A stretch of DNA of 64,000 nt from Planctomycetaceae bacterium (GCA_011525745.1 WYBU01000122.1:1-64000); one strand, 5' to 3'; shown: positions 1-9,181, numbered from the stretch's first letter. The notes: generated from the sequence alone by a model not told the origin. Numbers and translations: made by a program.

Positions 1-250
1 CGGCTGTGAATGGAGCACAGCCGCCCTCGGCTGTGAATGGAGCACAGCCGCCCGCGTCCCTGAATGGGGCACAGCCGCCCTCGGCTGTGAATGGAGCACA
101 GCCGCCCGCGTCCCTGAATGGGGCACAGCCGCCCTCGGCTGTGAATGGAGCACAGCCGCTCCCGGCTGTGAATGGGGCACAGCCGCCCTCGACTGTGATG
201 GAGCACAGCCGCCCCCGGCTGTGAATGGGGCACAGCCGCCCTCGGCTGTG
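1..250. repeat. 27-bp tandem hairpin repeat array
   Basis: Nine head-to-tail units begin at 1, 28, 55, 82, 109, 136, 163, 190 and 216, and a tenth, degenerate unit begins at 243. The array is cut by the window edge. Each unit holds the palindrome GGCTGTG-N6/7-CACAGCC. The units at 55 and 109 replace the left arm with CGTCCCTG, so 28-81 and 82-135 look like copies of one 54-bp dimer. The unit at 190 has lost one base. Because 27 is a multiple of three, every frame stays open and reads as a nine-residue repeat (NGAQPPSAV in one frame), but nothing else suggests it is translated. Confidence 0.9.
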
Positions 251-307
251 TCTTCGCGTGGCACGGCCGCCGCCTGCGCGGGCGTGCAGCCCGTTACTTC
301 CTCGTCA

Positions 308-426
308 ATCCCGCGAAAGCGGGAATCCAGTCCATCGCAGGCGCAGCCAGGACCCTCCGTGTGCTGGGGCGGCGGCCTGTTCGAATTCCTATCATCGTGA
401 CCCCACCGCAACGCGGTGGGCCACCC
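308..426. repeat. composite palindromic element, copy 1
   Basis: Two perfect palindromes occur: CCCGCGAAAGCGGG with flanking AT/ATCC at 308-328, and CCCACCGCAACGCGGTGGG at 401-420. The same two palindromes, in the same order and with the same 87-bp offset, recur at 54348-54469. The stretch from 251 to 633 holds no other gene that I can support. Confidence 0.75.
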
Positions 427-633
427 GTGCAGTCATTTCGACTTTCGACTTTCGCTTCGTCGCTCCCCCTCCGGCCCCACCTCTGGTGCGCCGGACCGCC
501 GGGTCGTTAGAATGAGCCGCTTGCGGCGGCGGAGCGGGCCGAATCGACTGAAACATCACGGTCGCCCCATCCGTCCCCGGTCGAAACGATACGGCCGGGG
601 CTGCGGTATTTCCGCCGCATTTTGGAGAATGGC

Positions 634-1836
634 ATGGCGTTCGTCGATCTCGATCGTCTGGGTCGGTTCATCAAGCTGCCGACGGCCTCCCGCGACATTC
701 TGGAAGGGCCGGAAAAGCAGATCATGATGTCGCTGCGATTGAAGCTGTCAGAGACCGAGCGCATCACCGCGACGGCGTACGTCGTCTATTACTGCACCGT
801 GCGGGGGCCGGCCAAGGGCGGCATTCGCATGATGCCCGACGTGACGCTCGAAGAGACGACGCACCTCTCTGAACTGATGGCCTGGAAAACCGCCCTCGTG
901 AAGATCCCCTTCGGCGGCGGCAAGTCCGGCATCAAGCTCGATCCCTCGCCGCTGACCCGCTTCATCAAAAGCTCGTTCCTCAAGGAATGGGTCCACCAGA
1001 TGCGCCTCGACCTCGAACGCGGCGTCTATATCCCCGCCCCCGACATGAACACCGGTCCGGCCGATATGGCCGTCATCGTCGGCGAAACGCGCATCCCCGA
1101 GTGCGTCACCGGCAAGCCGACCGGCGTGGGCGGATTGCCGGGTCGGCTCGAGGCGACCGGCTGGGGCGTGGCGGCGATCACGCGGCGGGCCGCGGAGCAC
1201 CTGCTGAAGACGCAGCGGACGGAGCTGAGCGTGGCGATTCAGGGATTCGGCAACGTCGGCTCCTACGCGGCGCAGTTCTGCAAGGACCTGGGGTTCAAAG
1301 TGGTCGCCGTCAGCGACGTCAACGGCGCAATCGCCAACGGCGATGGTTTCGACGTGCCGCGGCTGATCCGTCACGTCAACGAACATCGCACGGTCGCGGG
1401 CTTTCCGGGGCAGAAGATCACCAACGACGAGCTGCTGAGCTATCCCTGCGACATTCTGATTCCGGCGGCGTCGGGCGACGTGATCACCGAGAAGAACGCC
1501 GATGCGATTCGCGCAAAGCTGATCGTCGAAGCCGCCAACAATCCGGTGACGCGCGGCGGCGATCACATTCTCGTGGAACGCGGCATTCCGGTCGTGCCGG
1601 ACATTCTGGCCAACGCCGGCGGCGTGGTCGGATCCTACGTCGAGTGGCATCACAGCAAGTCGGGGGCGATGTCGACGAAGGAAGAGGTGTTCGACCGCAT
1701 CGAGCGCGTGCTGGGCATGGCCTGGAACCGCACGCTGGCCGCCCGCGACGAGCACAAGTGCGACCTGCGCACCGCCAGCCTGATCGTGGCGGCGGGCGAG
1801 CTAATCGAATCGATGCGCGATCGGAACTGGGTTTGA
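634..1836 (+). CDS. Glu/Leu/Phe/Val dehydrogenase, probably glutamate dehydrogenase
   Basis: This is a cytoplasmic NAD(P)-dependent amino-acid dehydrogenase of 400 residues, interconverting glutamate and 2-oxoglutarate plus ammonia. The N-terminal dimerisation/catalytic domain carries K85 in the WKTALVK segment and the catalytic-type lysine K97 in PFGGGKSG, with D137 in PAPDMNT. The Rossmann domain starts with GFGNVG (204-209). The length fits the hexameric GDH family (about 410-450). The ATG at 634 is preferred over the TTG at 622 because TGGAGA lies 5 to 6 bases upstream of it. The GGGKSG loop departs slightly from the usual GGxKGG, so leucine or another branched amino acid cannot be ruled out as substrate. 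It stands alone between repeat DNA and a convergent secreted-protein gene. Confidence 0.9.
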   Translation: MAFVDLDRLGRFIKLPTASRDILEGPEKQIMMSLRLKLSETERITATAYVVYYCTVRGPAKGGIRMMPDVTLEETTHLSELMAWKTALVKIPFGGGKSGIKLDPSPLTRFIKSSFLKEWVHQMRLDLERGVYIPAPDMNTGPADMAVIVGETRIPECVTGKPTGVGGLPGRLEATGWGVAAITRRAAEHLLKTQRTELSVAIQGFGNVGSYAAQFCKDLGFKVVAVSDVNGAIANGDGFDVPRLIRHVNEHRTVAGFPGQKITNDELLSYPCDILIPAASGDVITEKNADAIRAKLIVEAANNPVTRGGDHILVERGIPVVPDILANAGGVVGSYVEWHHSKSGAMSTKEEVFDRIERVLGMAWNRTLAARDEHKCDLRTASLIVAAGELIESMRDRNWV

Positions 1837-1875
1837 GCGGCGGCGGTGTTCCCGGAACGAGACGCGCACGTCAGT

Positions 1876-1907
1876 AAGCGTTTGCGCCGAGGCTGCGGCG
1901 CACGCTT
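1876..1907 (+). terminator. hairpin after the dehydrogenase gene
   Basis: AAGCG (1876-1880) and TGCGCCG (1883-1889) pair with CGGCGCA (1896-1902) and CGCTT (1903-1907), giving a 12-bp stem with a small bulge 40 bases past the stop codon. There is no long T run, so termination would be weak or factor-assisted. Confidence 0.45.
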
Positions 1908-2050
1908 CCGTTGAGCACCACGCCGGATTGTCTCGAACGCAAGGCGTTGTTTACGTTTTAACCCCCGTGCCTTCCCGCGCGGCTCGCGGCCACGCCCCAC
2001 ACAATGACCCAGATTCTCATTCTTCCTCGCGTTTCTGCGCATTCCCACCA

Positions 2051-4547
2051 TCACCACAACCCCAGCTCCCGCGCCTTCTTGTCGAACAGCGGGTACTGTT
2101 GCCAGTGCGGCAGACTGCGCAAGTCGTTGTCGCGGATCCACGTGAGCAGCTCGCTCAACGCCTCGCGGCGCTGTTCGTCGGTCAGGGGCGCGCTGCCGCC
2201 GGCGTCGCTTTCCTCGGACTCGCCGCCCTGAGACTCGCCCGAGCCGCCCGACTCCCCGCCGCCCTGGGCCGACTCGCCCTCCTCACACTCATCCGGCGTG
2301 CCGTTGCTGTCGGCGTCCTCGCTCGGCATGAACGGCAGAATCAGATCGCACTCATCCGGCAACCGGTTGGTGTTGCAGTCGGGACTGCTCTGTGCCGCCA
2401 GGTCGCAGGCGTCCGGGGTGCCGTTGGTGTTGCAGTCATCCTCGCACTCATCCGGCCGCAGATTGGTGTTGCAGTCGCTGCTGTACAGATCGCGCACGTC
2501 GCAGTAGTCGGGCGTGCCGTTGCTGTTGCAGTCGCGGTCGCACTCGTCCGGAACGCCGTTGGAGTTGCAGTCCTCGCTGGCGGCCGTGGTCACGTCGTAT
2601 GAGTCGGGGGCGTTGTTGGTGTTGCAGTCCGGCTCGCACTCATCGGGCTTGCCGTTGGTGTTCACGTCGCGGCTGGTTGCGGCGGTAATGTCCAGTTCAT
2701 CCGGCGTGGCGTTGCCGTTGCAGTCCGGCTCGCACTCGTCGGGGACGTTGTTCGTGTTCACGTCCGCGCTGGTCGCCCCGGCCGCGTCGCACTCATCGGG
2801 GATGAAGTTGCTGTTGCAGTCCAGGCTGGTGTGCTCGAAGATGTCGTTGGCGTCCGGCGTGCCGTTGGTGTTGCAGTCGAGCATGATGAGCGGCGCAGGC
2901 GCACCAAGCAACAGTAGCACGAAGCCGGGCACGTCGTCGGTGTCGAGCACGGCGTCGTAGTTGATGTCGAATCGGCACAAGTCGCCGATCGACAGACAGT
3001 CGCTATCGGCGGCGTACAGCGCGGTGATGAACGGCTGAATGTCGTCACCATCGATGAGCGTGTCGCAGTTGAAGTCGCCCTTGATGCACGGCAGGCAGTC
3101 GCCCGTCAGCGTGTCGGCGTAGTTCGTCGGCAAGATGGTGAAAAACACGCGCGGGGGATCGCTGCTCGTTTCGCCGGTGACCGTCCAGGTCGCCACGACC
3201 TGATCGTCCGGACCATAGACGACCGTGTGCTGGCCGCTCTCGGCCAGATAGGGCAGGTTGTTGCCGTTTTCGTCGGTCTCGAATTCCTGCTGATGCACGC
3301 GGAATTCCGTGCCGCGCGGCCGGCCGTCGGCCTCGAAGTAGCGGGCGTGGATCTCTCGCAGCGGCTGGCCGATGCGCCGGGCGTTCCAAGCGACGATGAA
3401 GCGCCCGAAGCGCGGGTCTTCCTCATCGGCGGTCTTGAAGAGCGAGACGGTGGGATTGGCATCAACGAAGTTAACGGCGGACCAGTTCGTGTTGCTGTCG
3501 ACGACGAATTGCCGATCCTCGAGCGGCGTGAGCGCGTCTGGAAGCGCAAAGGAGTAGCGACGGGCATAAATGCGAGCCAATGGAAACGCTTCACATCCAT
3601 CGGCCCGGTAACCGACCCAGCACACGACGATGTTTCCGAGTTCGTCAAAGTCAACGGCGGGCGATCGCTGGTCCGTTGGCTCTTCGCTGACTGGTTCGTT
3701 CACGCGCACATCTGTCACGTAGCCACCATTCTCGTCAAACACGTGAAGTTGGATGTCCAAGAATGAATCAATGCGGTTGATGTCCTGCGGCGGCGCCCAC
3801 GCAACTGCAAAGTAGCCGTCGCCTCGCCGTGCAATGCATGGTTCCCAGCGGTCCGGAAAGTGGCAACCGGCTTCGCCGCAATCCTGTATTTGTCCAACCG
3901 GCAGAAAGTCGCCGGGCCAATACAGCACCCCCCGCGGATGGGGCGGTACGGCCGAGCCGCGGTTCCATGCCAGCGCCTCCAGCCCCTGAGTCGTCGATGC
4001 CCATGGTTACCTCAGCTTCGAACGGCCCTTGGCTTGCGGGTGGCTCAAGGTGCGGTGACGTGAACGACTCAAAGTCCGTCACGAACCCAAGGACGAACCG
4101 ACTCGATAGCCAGATGGAGGGCACGCGCGTGCCGATCCAGCCGAAGCCGACGGACGAGTTCTGCGCCTCGACGGCGCGGTTCATGTCCACCGATACGTGC
4201 TCGTGAATTCCATGCGTCGTCGCGTCATCCGAGAGGTAGACCGGATCATCCACACACGTCCCATCCGCGAGAAAGCGCAGGCCCACGGCTTCGTTGGCGC
4301 CGTTCTCATTTACCGGCGGCGTACTGAAGCCGATCACGAACCTGCCGCCGCCGTCGATGCCCACGGCGCTTTCGTGTCCGTCGGCTGGGTCGGTCACCGG
4401 CCCCTCGATGGCGCCGTTGGGGTAGGTCGTGGGGTCGTCCGGACAGGTGTATTGGCCGTGTGAAACTTGAGCTGTTGCTGGAAGAAGTAGTGAGATGGTG
4501 AAAGCGCACAGGCTCCCCAAACGCGTGGTCCGCTGGCGAGAAGACAT
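2051..4547 (-). pseudogene. secreted dockerin-like protein with DCNxNGxPDECD repeats, frameshifted
   Basis: Two adjoining reading frames make one protein. The first opens at 4547 (AAGGA RBS) with a signal peptide (hydrophobic LCAFTISLLLPATA) and continues as a secreted beta-rich domain. The second runs from about 4006 to 2051 with no start of its own. It continues the domain (LYWPGDFLPVGQ onward), then has a dockerin-like pair (GDFNCDTLIDGDD and DINYDAVLDTDD), about twelve repeats of the type DCNTNGTPDECD, a Gly/Ser/Glu-rich linker and a helical tail. The downstream frame is closed by a stop at 4007-4009, and a run of six C at 3928-3933 is the natural indel site. This may be a true frameshift or a sequencing error. 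The repeats resemble calcium-binding thrombospondin-type-3-like repeats common in planctomycete surface proteins. Function unknown. Confidence 0.75.
2285..2890 (-). repeat. repeats coding for DCNxNGxPDECD units
   Basis: A degenerate array of 36- to 60-base units, each around the sequence for DCN-T/S-NG-x-PDECD, lies inside the dockerin-type gene. Alternating units read D-V-N-T-N in place of D-C-N-T-N. The acidic/asparagine spacing suggests calcium-binding loops, and the repeated cysteines could form disulfides outside the cell. Confidence 0.8.
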
Positions 4548-4639
4548 GGGTCTTGTCCTTTCCCCGGCCCGAATGAGGATTACGTTGCACCGCGCCAAAG
4601 AACGTGCCTCAGTAGCACCTCCTTTCTGTGACGTGACGA

Positions 4640-5356
4640 CTACCGCGCTCGGCGAGCGCCACACAAGACGGTGCTGCCAAACACCAGCAAACAAAGCGAA
4701 CCAGGCTCCGGTATGCCCCAGAGCTCGAACGCAGAATCAGTGGGTATCGTTGAATACTGCCAATCGGGAATGAACGGGTTGAGAAAAGCTGTAACATCAT
4801 TCCCGACGGACGAGATTTCCCAGCGAAAGTGTGTTTGAACATCCCCAAGCTGCGAGATCTCAAGCCAATACGGAACGCCTGCCTGCATCAAGTAAGGTGT
4901 CAGCAAATCTGTCTCGTAGCGGAACTCCCGAGGAAGTACCCCCACGCCGACCAGTAATCCGGTCGCCACGCGCGAAGGATTCGGAAAGCTCTGGTCGCTC
5001 AGAATTTCGCCCGGCAGGCCGTCGCCCGGCCGCGCGCTGTAGAAACGAATCCGCATTGACTCGCTGGCCGGCGGATTGTCGAGGTTGTAAAAGCCCCACC
5101 ACGTCACGCGCGTAATGAGCGCCGGTTGCGTGAGTACAATATCGTCGACGCTCAACTGCCATACTGGCTGCCCTTGAAGAAGAAACAACGTGTCCCCGGC
5201 GAAGCCTCCATGCTGATTGGGCGGATGGCTGACGATCAACTCGGGCGCCGGCTGCGCGTGCGCCCACCCGGTCGAATAGACCGTCACAAACCCCACGATG
5301 CCGCCAACGAGGAGTCGCGCGACCGAATCGTTACGCAAGCGGCATTGCGAATTCAT
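4640..5356 (-). CDS. PEP-CTERM sorting-domain surface protein (paralogue 1)
   Basis: A 238-residue exported protein. It has an N-terminal signal peptide (hydrophobic stretch ending AHA at about residue 34), a beta-rich body with VTWWGFYNLD and MRIRFYSARPGDGLPGE, and a C-terminal PEP-CTERM signal: IPEPGS followed by a hydrophobic helix and GARRAR. Such proteins are exported, cut and anchored by an exosortase/archaeosortase-type enzyme, and none is encoded in this window. The body is clearly related to the protein at 5723-6409 (WWGFY, MRIRFY, DGLPG, QLGDV..H.RWE in the same order). GAAGGAGGG lies 6 bases before the ATG, and a strong promoter with an overlapping palindrome lies just upstream. 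The role of the body domain is unknown. Confidence 0.85.
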   Translation of the reverse strand: MNSQCRLRNDSVARLLVGGIVGFVTVYSTGWAHAQPAPELIVSHPPNQHGGFAGDTLFLLQGQPVWQLSVDDIVLTQPALITRVTWWGFYNLDNPPASESMRIRFYSARPGDGLPGEILSDQSFPNPSRVATGLLVGVGVLPREFRYETDLLTPYLMQAGVPYWLEISQLGDVQTHFRWEISSVGNDVTAFLNPFIPDWQYSTIPTDSAFELWGIPEPGSLCLLVFGSTVLCGARRAR

Positions 5357-5370
5357 GCTAACCCTCCTTC

Positions 5371-5417
5371 ATCAGATTCCCCGATCTGATTATAATGCAC
5401 GCGAACGGTCGTGGCAA
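5371..5417 (-). promoter_or_regulatory. sigma70-type promoter with operator-like palindrome
   Basis: On the minus strand, TTGCCA (5412-5417), a 17-base spacer and a perfect TATAAT (5389-5394) drive the PEP-CTERM gene at 5356. Immediately downstream, the perfect 7-bp inverted repeat ATCAGAT-N6-ATCTGAT (5371-5390) covers the predicted start of transcription and touches the -10 box, just before the ribosome binding site. It could be a repressor site or a 5' hairpin. Confidence 0.7.
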
Positions 5418-5464
5418 ATACTCCCCAAAAGGACTTCCGGCTGTTTGTGCGCCCACCTTGCGCA

Positions 5465-5650
5465 TTACATGTCCCGGCCGCCTTCCGGCAAGAAGTTCTC
5501 CACGACATGATCCTGGGGTGGATCGATGCCCGTGCAGTCCGGCTGAAACCCTACCGCCCGCCGCGCGGGCATGATCAGCAGCAGCGCCCCCAACGAAAGA
5601 AGACGAAACACACGCGCGTAACGACCGCGAGACGCGAGATCTGCGAACAG
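5465..5650 (-). CDS. possible small exported peptide (uncertain)
   Basis: The roughly 365-base gap between the two PEP-CTERM genes holds one weak candidate. GAAAGGAG (5658-5665) is followed after 7 bases by a CTG (5650) opening a 61-codon frame with arginines, the hydrophobic run LLSLGALLLI, and a tail ending ENFLPEGGRDM; an in-frame GTG at 5611 gives 48 codons. The hydrophobic run looks like a signal peptide and the remainder is only about 30 residues. The non-standard start and absence of a recognisable family keep this doubtful; it may be a remnant of a longer gene. Confidence 0.25.
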   Translation of the reverse strand: MFADLASRGRYARVFRLLSLGALLLIMPARRAVGFQPDCTGIDPPQDHVVENFLPEGGRDM

Positions 5651-5722
5651 GCAGGTTCTCCTTTCTCGCGGGGAGCATTGCCAAATATGTACGTACTATG
5701 CGTGCGCCAGGTCGTCGCACTC

Positions 5723-6409
5723 TCAAGCAGCGGGCCTGACCGCGCAGCCCAACCTGCGGCGTGCAACCCAAAGTAAACTCAATGTCAGCAGTCCAAGCGA
5801 AGTTGGTTCCGGTACAACAAGTTGAAACGCAAGGTCGCCATCAAATGCCGCGTGTGCCCAACCGTTCGTTACTGCGTTTGCGTACGCAAGCCCGTTTTGC
5901 TCGGCGAGTGCAAATTCCCATCGATAGTGTGAGTTCACATCCCCAAGTTGCACGATCTCGATCCAGTAAAGTGCGCTCGGGTAAAAAGGCTGCGGCGCGC
6001 TCAAGCTATGGGAAAACAAATACTCGCGCGAGTTGATCGAGTGAATGACCCACCTTCCAGTCCATGCACGGGCCGGATTGGCGACTAGTTCCTCGAACAG
6101 CATCGTCCCCGGCAGCCCGTCGCTTGGACGCGAATCGTAAAAGCGAATTCGCATCGTCTCGCTCGTTGGCAGCACATCCGGCTCGTAGAAACCCCACCAG
6201 CGCACTTCCCGGACCAGCGCCCGACTGGACAGCGTGAAATCGTCCGCCAATAGCTGCCAGGTCCGTTGTCCATAGCGGTTGATAAAGTCCGTATCCGCTG
6301 CCGGCCCACCGAACGGATGCGGCTGATGATCGACGACGACCGTGGCCCGAGCAACGCTCGAAAGCAGCGCTGCACCGATACATGCGACAAGAAATGAAAG
6401 GCGTGACAC
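5723..6409 (-). CDS. PEP-CTERM sorting-domain surface protein (paralogue 2)
   Basis: A 228-residue exported protein with a signal peptide (VSRLSFLVACIGAALLSSVARA), a body sharing WWGFYEPD, MRIRFYDSRPSDGLPG and QLGDVNSHYRWE with its neighbour at 4640-5356, and a C-terminal VPEPTS plus hydrophobic helix plus arginines, the PEP-CTERM anchor. The GTG at 6409 is chosen because GGAGGAGG stands about 8 bases upstream; an ATG twelve codons earlier lacks a ribosome site and would add a poor signal sequence. The two genes are probably a tandem duplication. They have separate promoters, so they may be regulated independently. Confidence 0.82.
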   Translation of the reverse strand: MSRLSFLVACIGAALLSSVARATVVVDHQPHPFGGPAADTDFINRYGQRTWQLLADDFTLSSRALVREVRWWGFYEPDVLPTSETMRIRFYDSRPSDGLPGTMLFEELVANPARAWTGRWVIHSINSREYLFSHSLSAPQPFYPSALYWIEIVQLGDVNSHYRWEFALAEQNGLAYANAVTNGWAHAAFDGDLAFQLVVPEPTSLGLLTLSLLWVARRRLGCAVRPAA

Positions 6410-6865
6410 GGCCGCGACCTCCTCCAGCCCTTTCGACCCCGTCATCGCGCCCGGCCGGTCGGTGCCCCCCGACGGAAACCGGGCCGTTCCGTTCAGCGGA
6501 CATCCTCCTCCGAAAAATAGTAGTTTCGAGCGCTGCGCGCTTCAAGTTCAAAACCGCAAAAAAGGCGATCATTTCGCGGTAGAATCACAACATTCTAATT
6601 GGCCGCGACTTATGTCGGTGACACGCCGTCCGCATGCAGATGCGACTCGTGAGCGTCGGCTGCTCAGTGAGCGGCCGCGGGACAATTCCGGCGTCGTTCC
6701 CTGCGCGGGGTCTCGCCGCTCAGCCGTATCGCAACTTCATGACAGACCAGAGCTTGCGCGATCATCAGACTTTTGACCGATATTGCCGGCGCTCCTCGAC
6801 GAACCGCACCTCGCGCCGGCCCGGGGTACTCGGTGATTCGCCGAATCACGTGAATCTGCTGCAAC
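6410..6865. other. intergenic stretch with one promoter
   Basis: This 456-base gap holds the promoter at 6517-6545 and otherwise nothing that I recognise. It is less GC-rich than its surroundings from 6510 to 6600. Confidence 0.5.
6517..6545 (-). promoter_or_regulatory. sigma70-type promoter for the second PEP-CTERM gene
   Basis: On the minus strand, TTGAAG (6540-6545), a 17-base spacer and TACTAT (6517-6522) sit in an AT-richer patch. The expected transcript starts near 6510, giving a leader of about 100 bases before the GTG at 6409. Confidence 0.6.
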
Positions 6866-8242
6866 TTACTTCAACACCCCCAGCTCCTTCCACAACGCGT
6901 TCTCGGCTTCCGTGAATTTCGACAGCGTCTCATCCAGCCGGGCGCGCAGGCGGGCCAGGTCGGCGTCGTCGTCGGGGACCACGCCGCCGCGCAGCTCGGT
7001 CAGGGCGCGCAGCTCGGCGCTGGCGTCGTCCAGCCGCGCGGCCGCCTCGGCGAAGCGCGCGGCGGCGTCGAAGATGTCCTTCTGGCGCGACTCACTCTCC
7101 GGCGGCGCTTTGAAAATCAGCCACGGCCGGCGCAGCACGAACTTGACCGAGGTGTTGATATGGTCCGACGTTTGTTTGAGGTTGCTCAGCGTGTCGTTGA
7201 TCTTGTCGCGATTCAGCGCGGCGACGTCGCGGGCGGTTTCGGAGACGGCGCTTAGATTGGCCAGCGTGGCATTGATGCGGTCGGCGGCGACGTGGACCTT
7301 GGCCAGCAACCCGGCGGCGTTGGCCACGTCGAACTCGCGTGCCAGACCGTCCATCACGCGCGTGTCGAGCGTCTCGGCGGTTCGGGCGGCGTGCGTCAGC
7401 GTTTCGTGAATCGGCGCGCGGTTGTCCGACAAAATACCGAATACTTCGGCGAGACTGTTGTTGAGGGCGTCAAGCGCCCGGTGGACCTTGAACACGATCG
7501 CGTCGGAGCGCTGCGCCTCGGTCTGGTCGCGCAGCGCCGCGGTGACGGCGTTGACGTGGTCCATCGACAGATTGAGCTTGGCCAGCAGCGCCCCGCGTTG
7601 CTGGGGATCGAACTGCATTCGGGCCGCGCTCGTGACGGCGTTGAAGTCTTCCATCGACCGATGCAGCTTGGCCACCAGCGAAGCGGCCTGACGCGCGTCG
7701 AGCTGCTGCTTGACCAGTCCCAGCAGGCTGTTGGGGTCTTGTCCGTTCAGCTCGCGGCCCAGCACGCTGTTGACGGTCTGAATCGCGGCCGTCAGACCGG
7801 CGGGGAATTCGCCCTCGACGATGTCGTCGGCCCGCAGCAACTGCTCGGCATTTCCCAATTCGACGCGCAGCGTGCCCGGCCCGCCCAGCGGCGGGGCTTC
7901 GGCATAGACCTTGCAGTCGCGGCGCATCTTCAGATCTCCCCTGATGCGGGCGCTGACAACGACGAACAGGTCGATGGCCTCGGTCGTGCCAGGTTCGGTA
8001 CGTTTGCGAATCGGCTGTAGCTCGAGGTCGAGGGATTCGACGGCGCCGGCCTTTTGTCCGCCGACCAGCACGATCGAGCCGGGTTCGAGCAGCGGCATCG
8101 GGTACGTGTGCGGAAAGCGCACGCGAAACGTCGTCGCGGCGAAGAGCATGGGCGTCGACAGAAAGATGATGACGGCGACGAAAATCGCGGCCGCGACGAG
8201 CACGGCAAGGCCGACCTGGAATGCGTTGCGGCTTTCGGTCAT
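6866..8242 (-). CDS. MCE/MlaD-family lipid-transport protein
   Basis: A 458-residue protein with one N-terminal membrane helix (about residues 8-32) followed by a mammalian-cell-entry (MlaD) domain (about 37-125, FRVRFPHTYPMPLLEPGSIV). The long remainder is alpha-helical, with repeated segments (MEDFNAVTSA, MDHVNAVTAA, LDALNNSL) that suggest a coiled needle or barrel extension. MCE proteins form hexameric rings that carry phospholipids between inner and outer membranes. The gene starts 3 bases after the ATPase stop, so the two are translationally linked. MlaD of E. coli is under 200 residues; this longer form is closer to PqiB/YebT-like or actinobacterial MCE lengths, though with a single MCE domain. 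No MlaE permease gene is present nearby. Confidence 0.87.
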   Translation of the reverse strand: MTESRNAFQVGLAVLVAAAIFVAVIIFLSTPMLFAATTFRVRFPHTYPMPLLEPGSIVLVGGQKAGAVESLDLELQPIRKRTEPGTTEAIDLFVVVSARIRGDLKMRRDCKVYAEAPPLGGPGTLRVELGNAEQLLRADDIVEGEFPAGLTAAIQTVNSVLGRELNGQDPNSLLGLVKQQLDARQAASLVAKLHRSMEDFNAVTSAARMQFDPQQRGALLAKLNLSMDHVNAVTAALRDQTEAQRSDAIVFKVHRALDALNNSLAEVFGILSDNRAPIHETLTHAARTAETLDTRVMDGLAREFDVANAAGLLAKVHVAADRINATLANLSAVSETARDVAALNRDKINDTLSNLKQTSDHINTSVKFVLRRPWLIFKAPPESESRQKDIFDAAARFAEAAARLDDASAELRALTELRGGVVPDDDADLARLRARLDETLSKFTEAENALWKELGVLK

Positions 8243-8245
8243 GGA

Positions 8246-9130
8246 TTATGTCTCCCGCGACGACACGAGCAGGCGTTCAAACTCGCTGAGTCCTTGCGCG
8301 TCGGTCAGCGGACCCTGCGTGTCGCCGTTGAGGAACTGATGAATGAGGCGCTCTTCGTCGGATTTCAGCCCGGCCGGTTCGGCGCGCCGCAGCGCGTCGA
8401 ATTCGGCCCGCGTGCCGATTCGCAGCACCCGGCCGCGATCGAGCATCACCATCCGGTCGGCGATGCGAAAGGCCGAGTCCATTTCGTGCGTGACGACCAC
8501 GCTGGTGACGGCCATTTTGCCGGACAGGTCCATGATGAGCTGGTCGATGGCGGCCGACGTGACGGGGTCCAGCCCGGCGGAAGGTTCGTCGTAGAAGAGG
8601 ATTTCGGGATCGAGCGCGGCGGCTCGCGCCAGACCGGCGCGCTTTTTCTGCCCGCCGGACAGTTGCGACGGCGTCTTGTCGCGATGCGGCAGCATGTGGA
8701 CCTGCTGGAGCTTGAGCGTCACGACGATGTCGATGATGTCCGGTCGTACGTCGGTGTGGGCCAGCAGCGGCAGCGCGACGTTCTGCGCGAGCGTCATCGA
8801 GTTGAACAGCGCCCCGCTCTGAAACAGCACGCCGAAGCGCAGGCGGATGCGATCAACAGCGTCTTCGTCGGCGCGGGTGATGTCGACCGCGCCATCGGCG
8901 TCGCGAAGCTGATACGACACCGAACCGCCGTCGACCGGCAGCTCGCCGATCAGGCAGTTCAACAGCGTGCTTTTGCCGCATCCACTGCCGCCCATGATGA
9001 CCAGCGTTTCACCGCGACGAATGTCGAACGTGACGCCGTCCAGCACCGCCGGGCGCGAGCCGTCCGCCGCCCGAAAGCGCTTGGTCAGTTCGCGAATGCG
9101 GATGACAACGTCGCGTTCCACGGGCGTCAT
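8246..9130 (-). CDS. ABC transporter ATP-binding protein, MlaF-like
   Basis: A 294-residue cytoplasmic ATPase. Walker A is GGSGCGKST (47-55), the signature is LSGGQKKRAGLARA and Walker B is EILFYDEPSAGLDP. The QKKRAGLARA form is typical of MlaF/TtgC2-type ATPases that energise MCE lipid transporters, which agrees with the MCE gene immediately downstream. ATG 9130 is preferred over the one at 9157 because the conserved domain starts right after it. The spacing to the upstream lipoprotein gene is 51 bases, suggesting one three-gene transcript from 10105 to 6866. Confidence 0.88.
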   Translation of the reverse strand: MTPVERDVVIRIRELTKRFRAADGSRPAVLDGVTFDIRRGETLVIMGGSGCGKSTLLNCLIGELPVDGGSVSYQLRDADGAVDITRADEDAVDRIRLRFGVLFQSGALFNSMTLAQNVALPLLAHTDVRPDIIDIVVTLKLQQVHMLPHRDKTPSQLSGGQKKRAGLARAAALDPEILFYDEPSAGLDPVTSAAIDQLIMDLSGKMAVTSVVVTHEMDSAFRIADRMVMLDRGRVLRIGTRAEFDALRRAEPAGLKSDEERLIHQFLNGDTQGPLTDAQGLSEFERLLVSSRET

Positions 9131-9181
9131 GATGATGCGGCGCCGGCGGGAATGCAAAAGGCGCTCGTCGATCGCAAGGCA

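Noticed and set aside
1-250. Protein-coding repeat (NGAQPPSAV) reading through the 27-bp array
   Set aside because: All frames stay open because the unit is a multiple of three. The hairpin core and lack of any flanking domain fit repeat DNA better, though the window edge prevents certainty.
6006-6503. Minus-strand frame starting at an ATG directly after GGAGGAGG (6503) and running into the PEP-CTERM gene region
   Set aside because: The ribosome site abuts the ATG with no spacing, the frame overlaps the PEP-CTERM gene out of phase and the product is low-complexity. The GTG at 6409 has its own good ribosome site.
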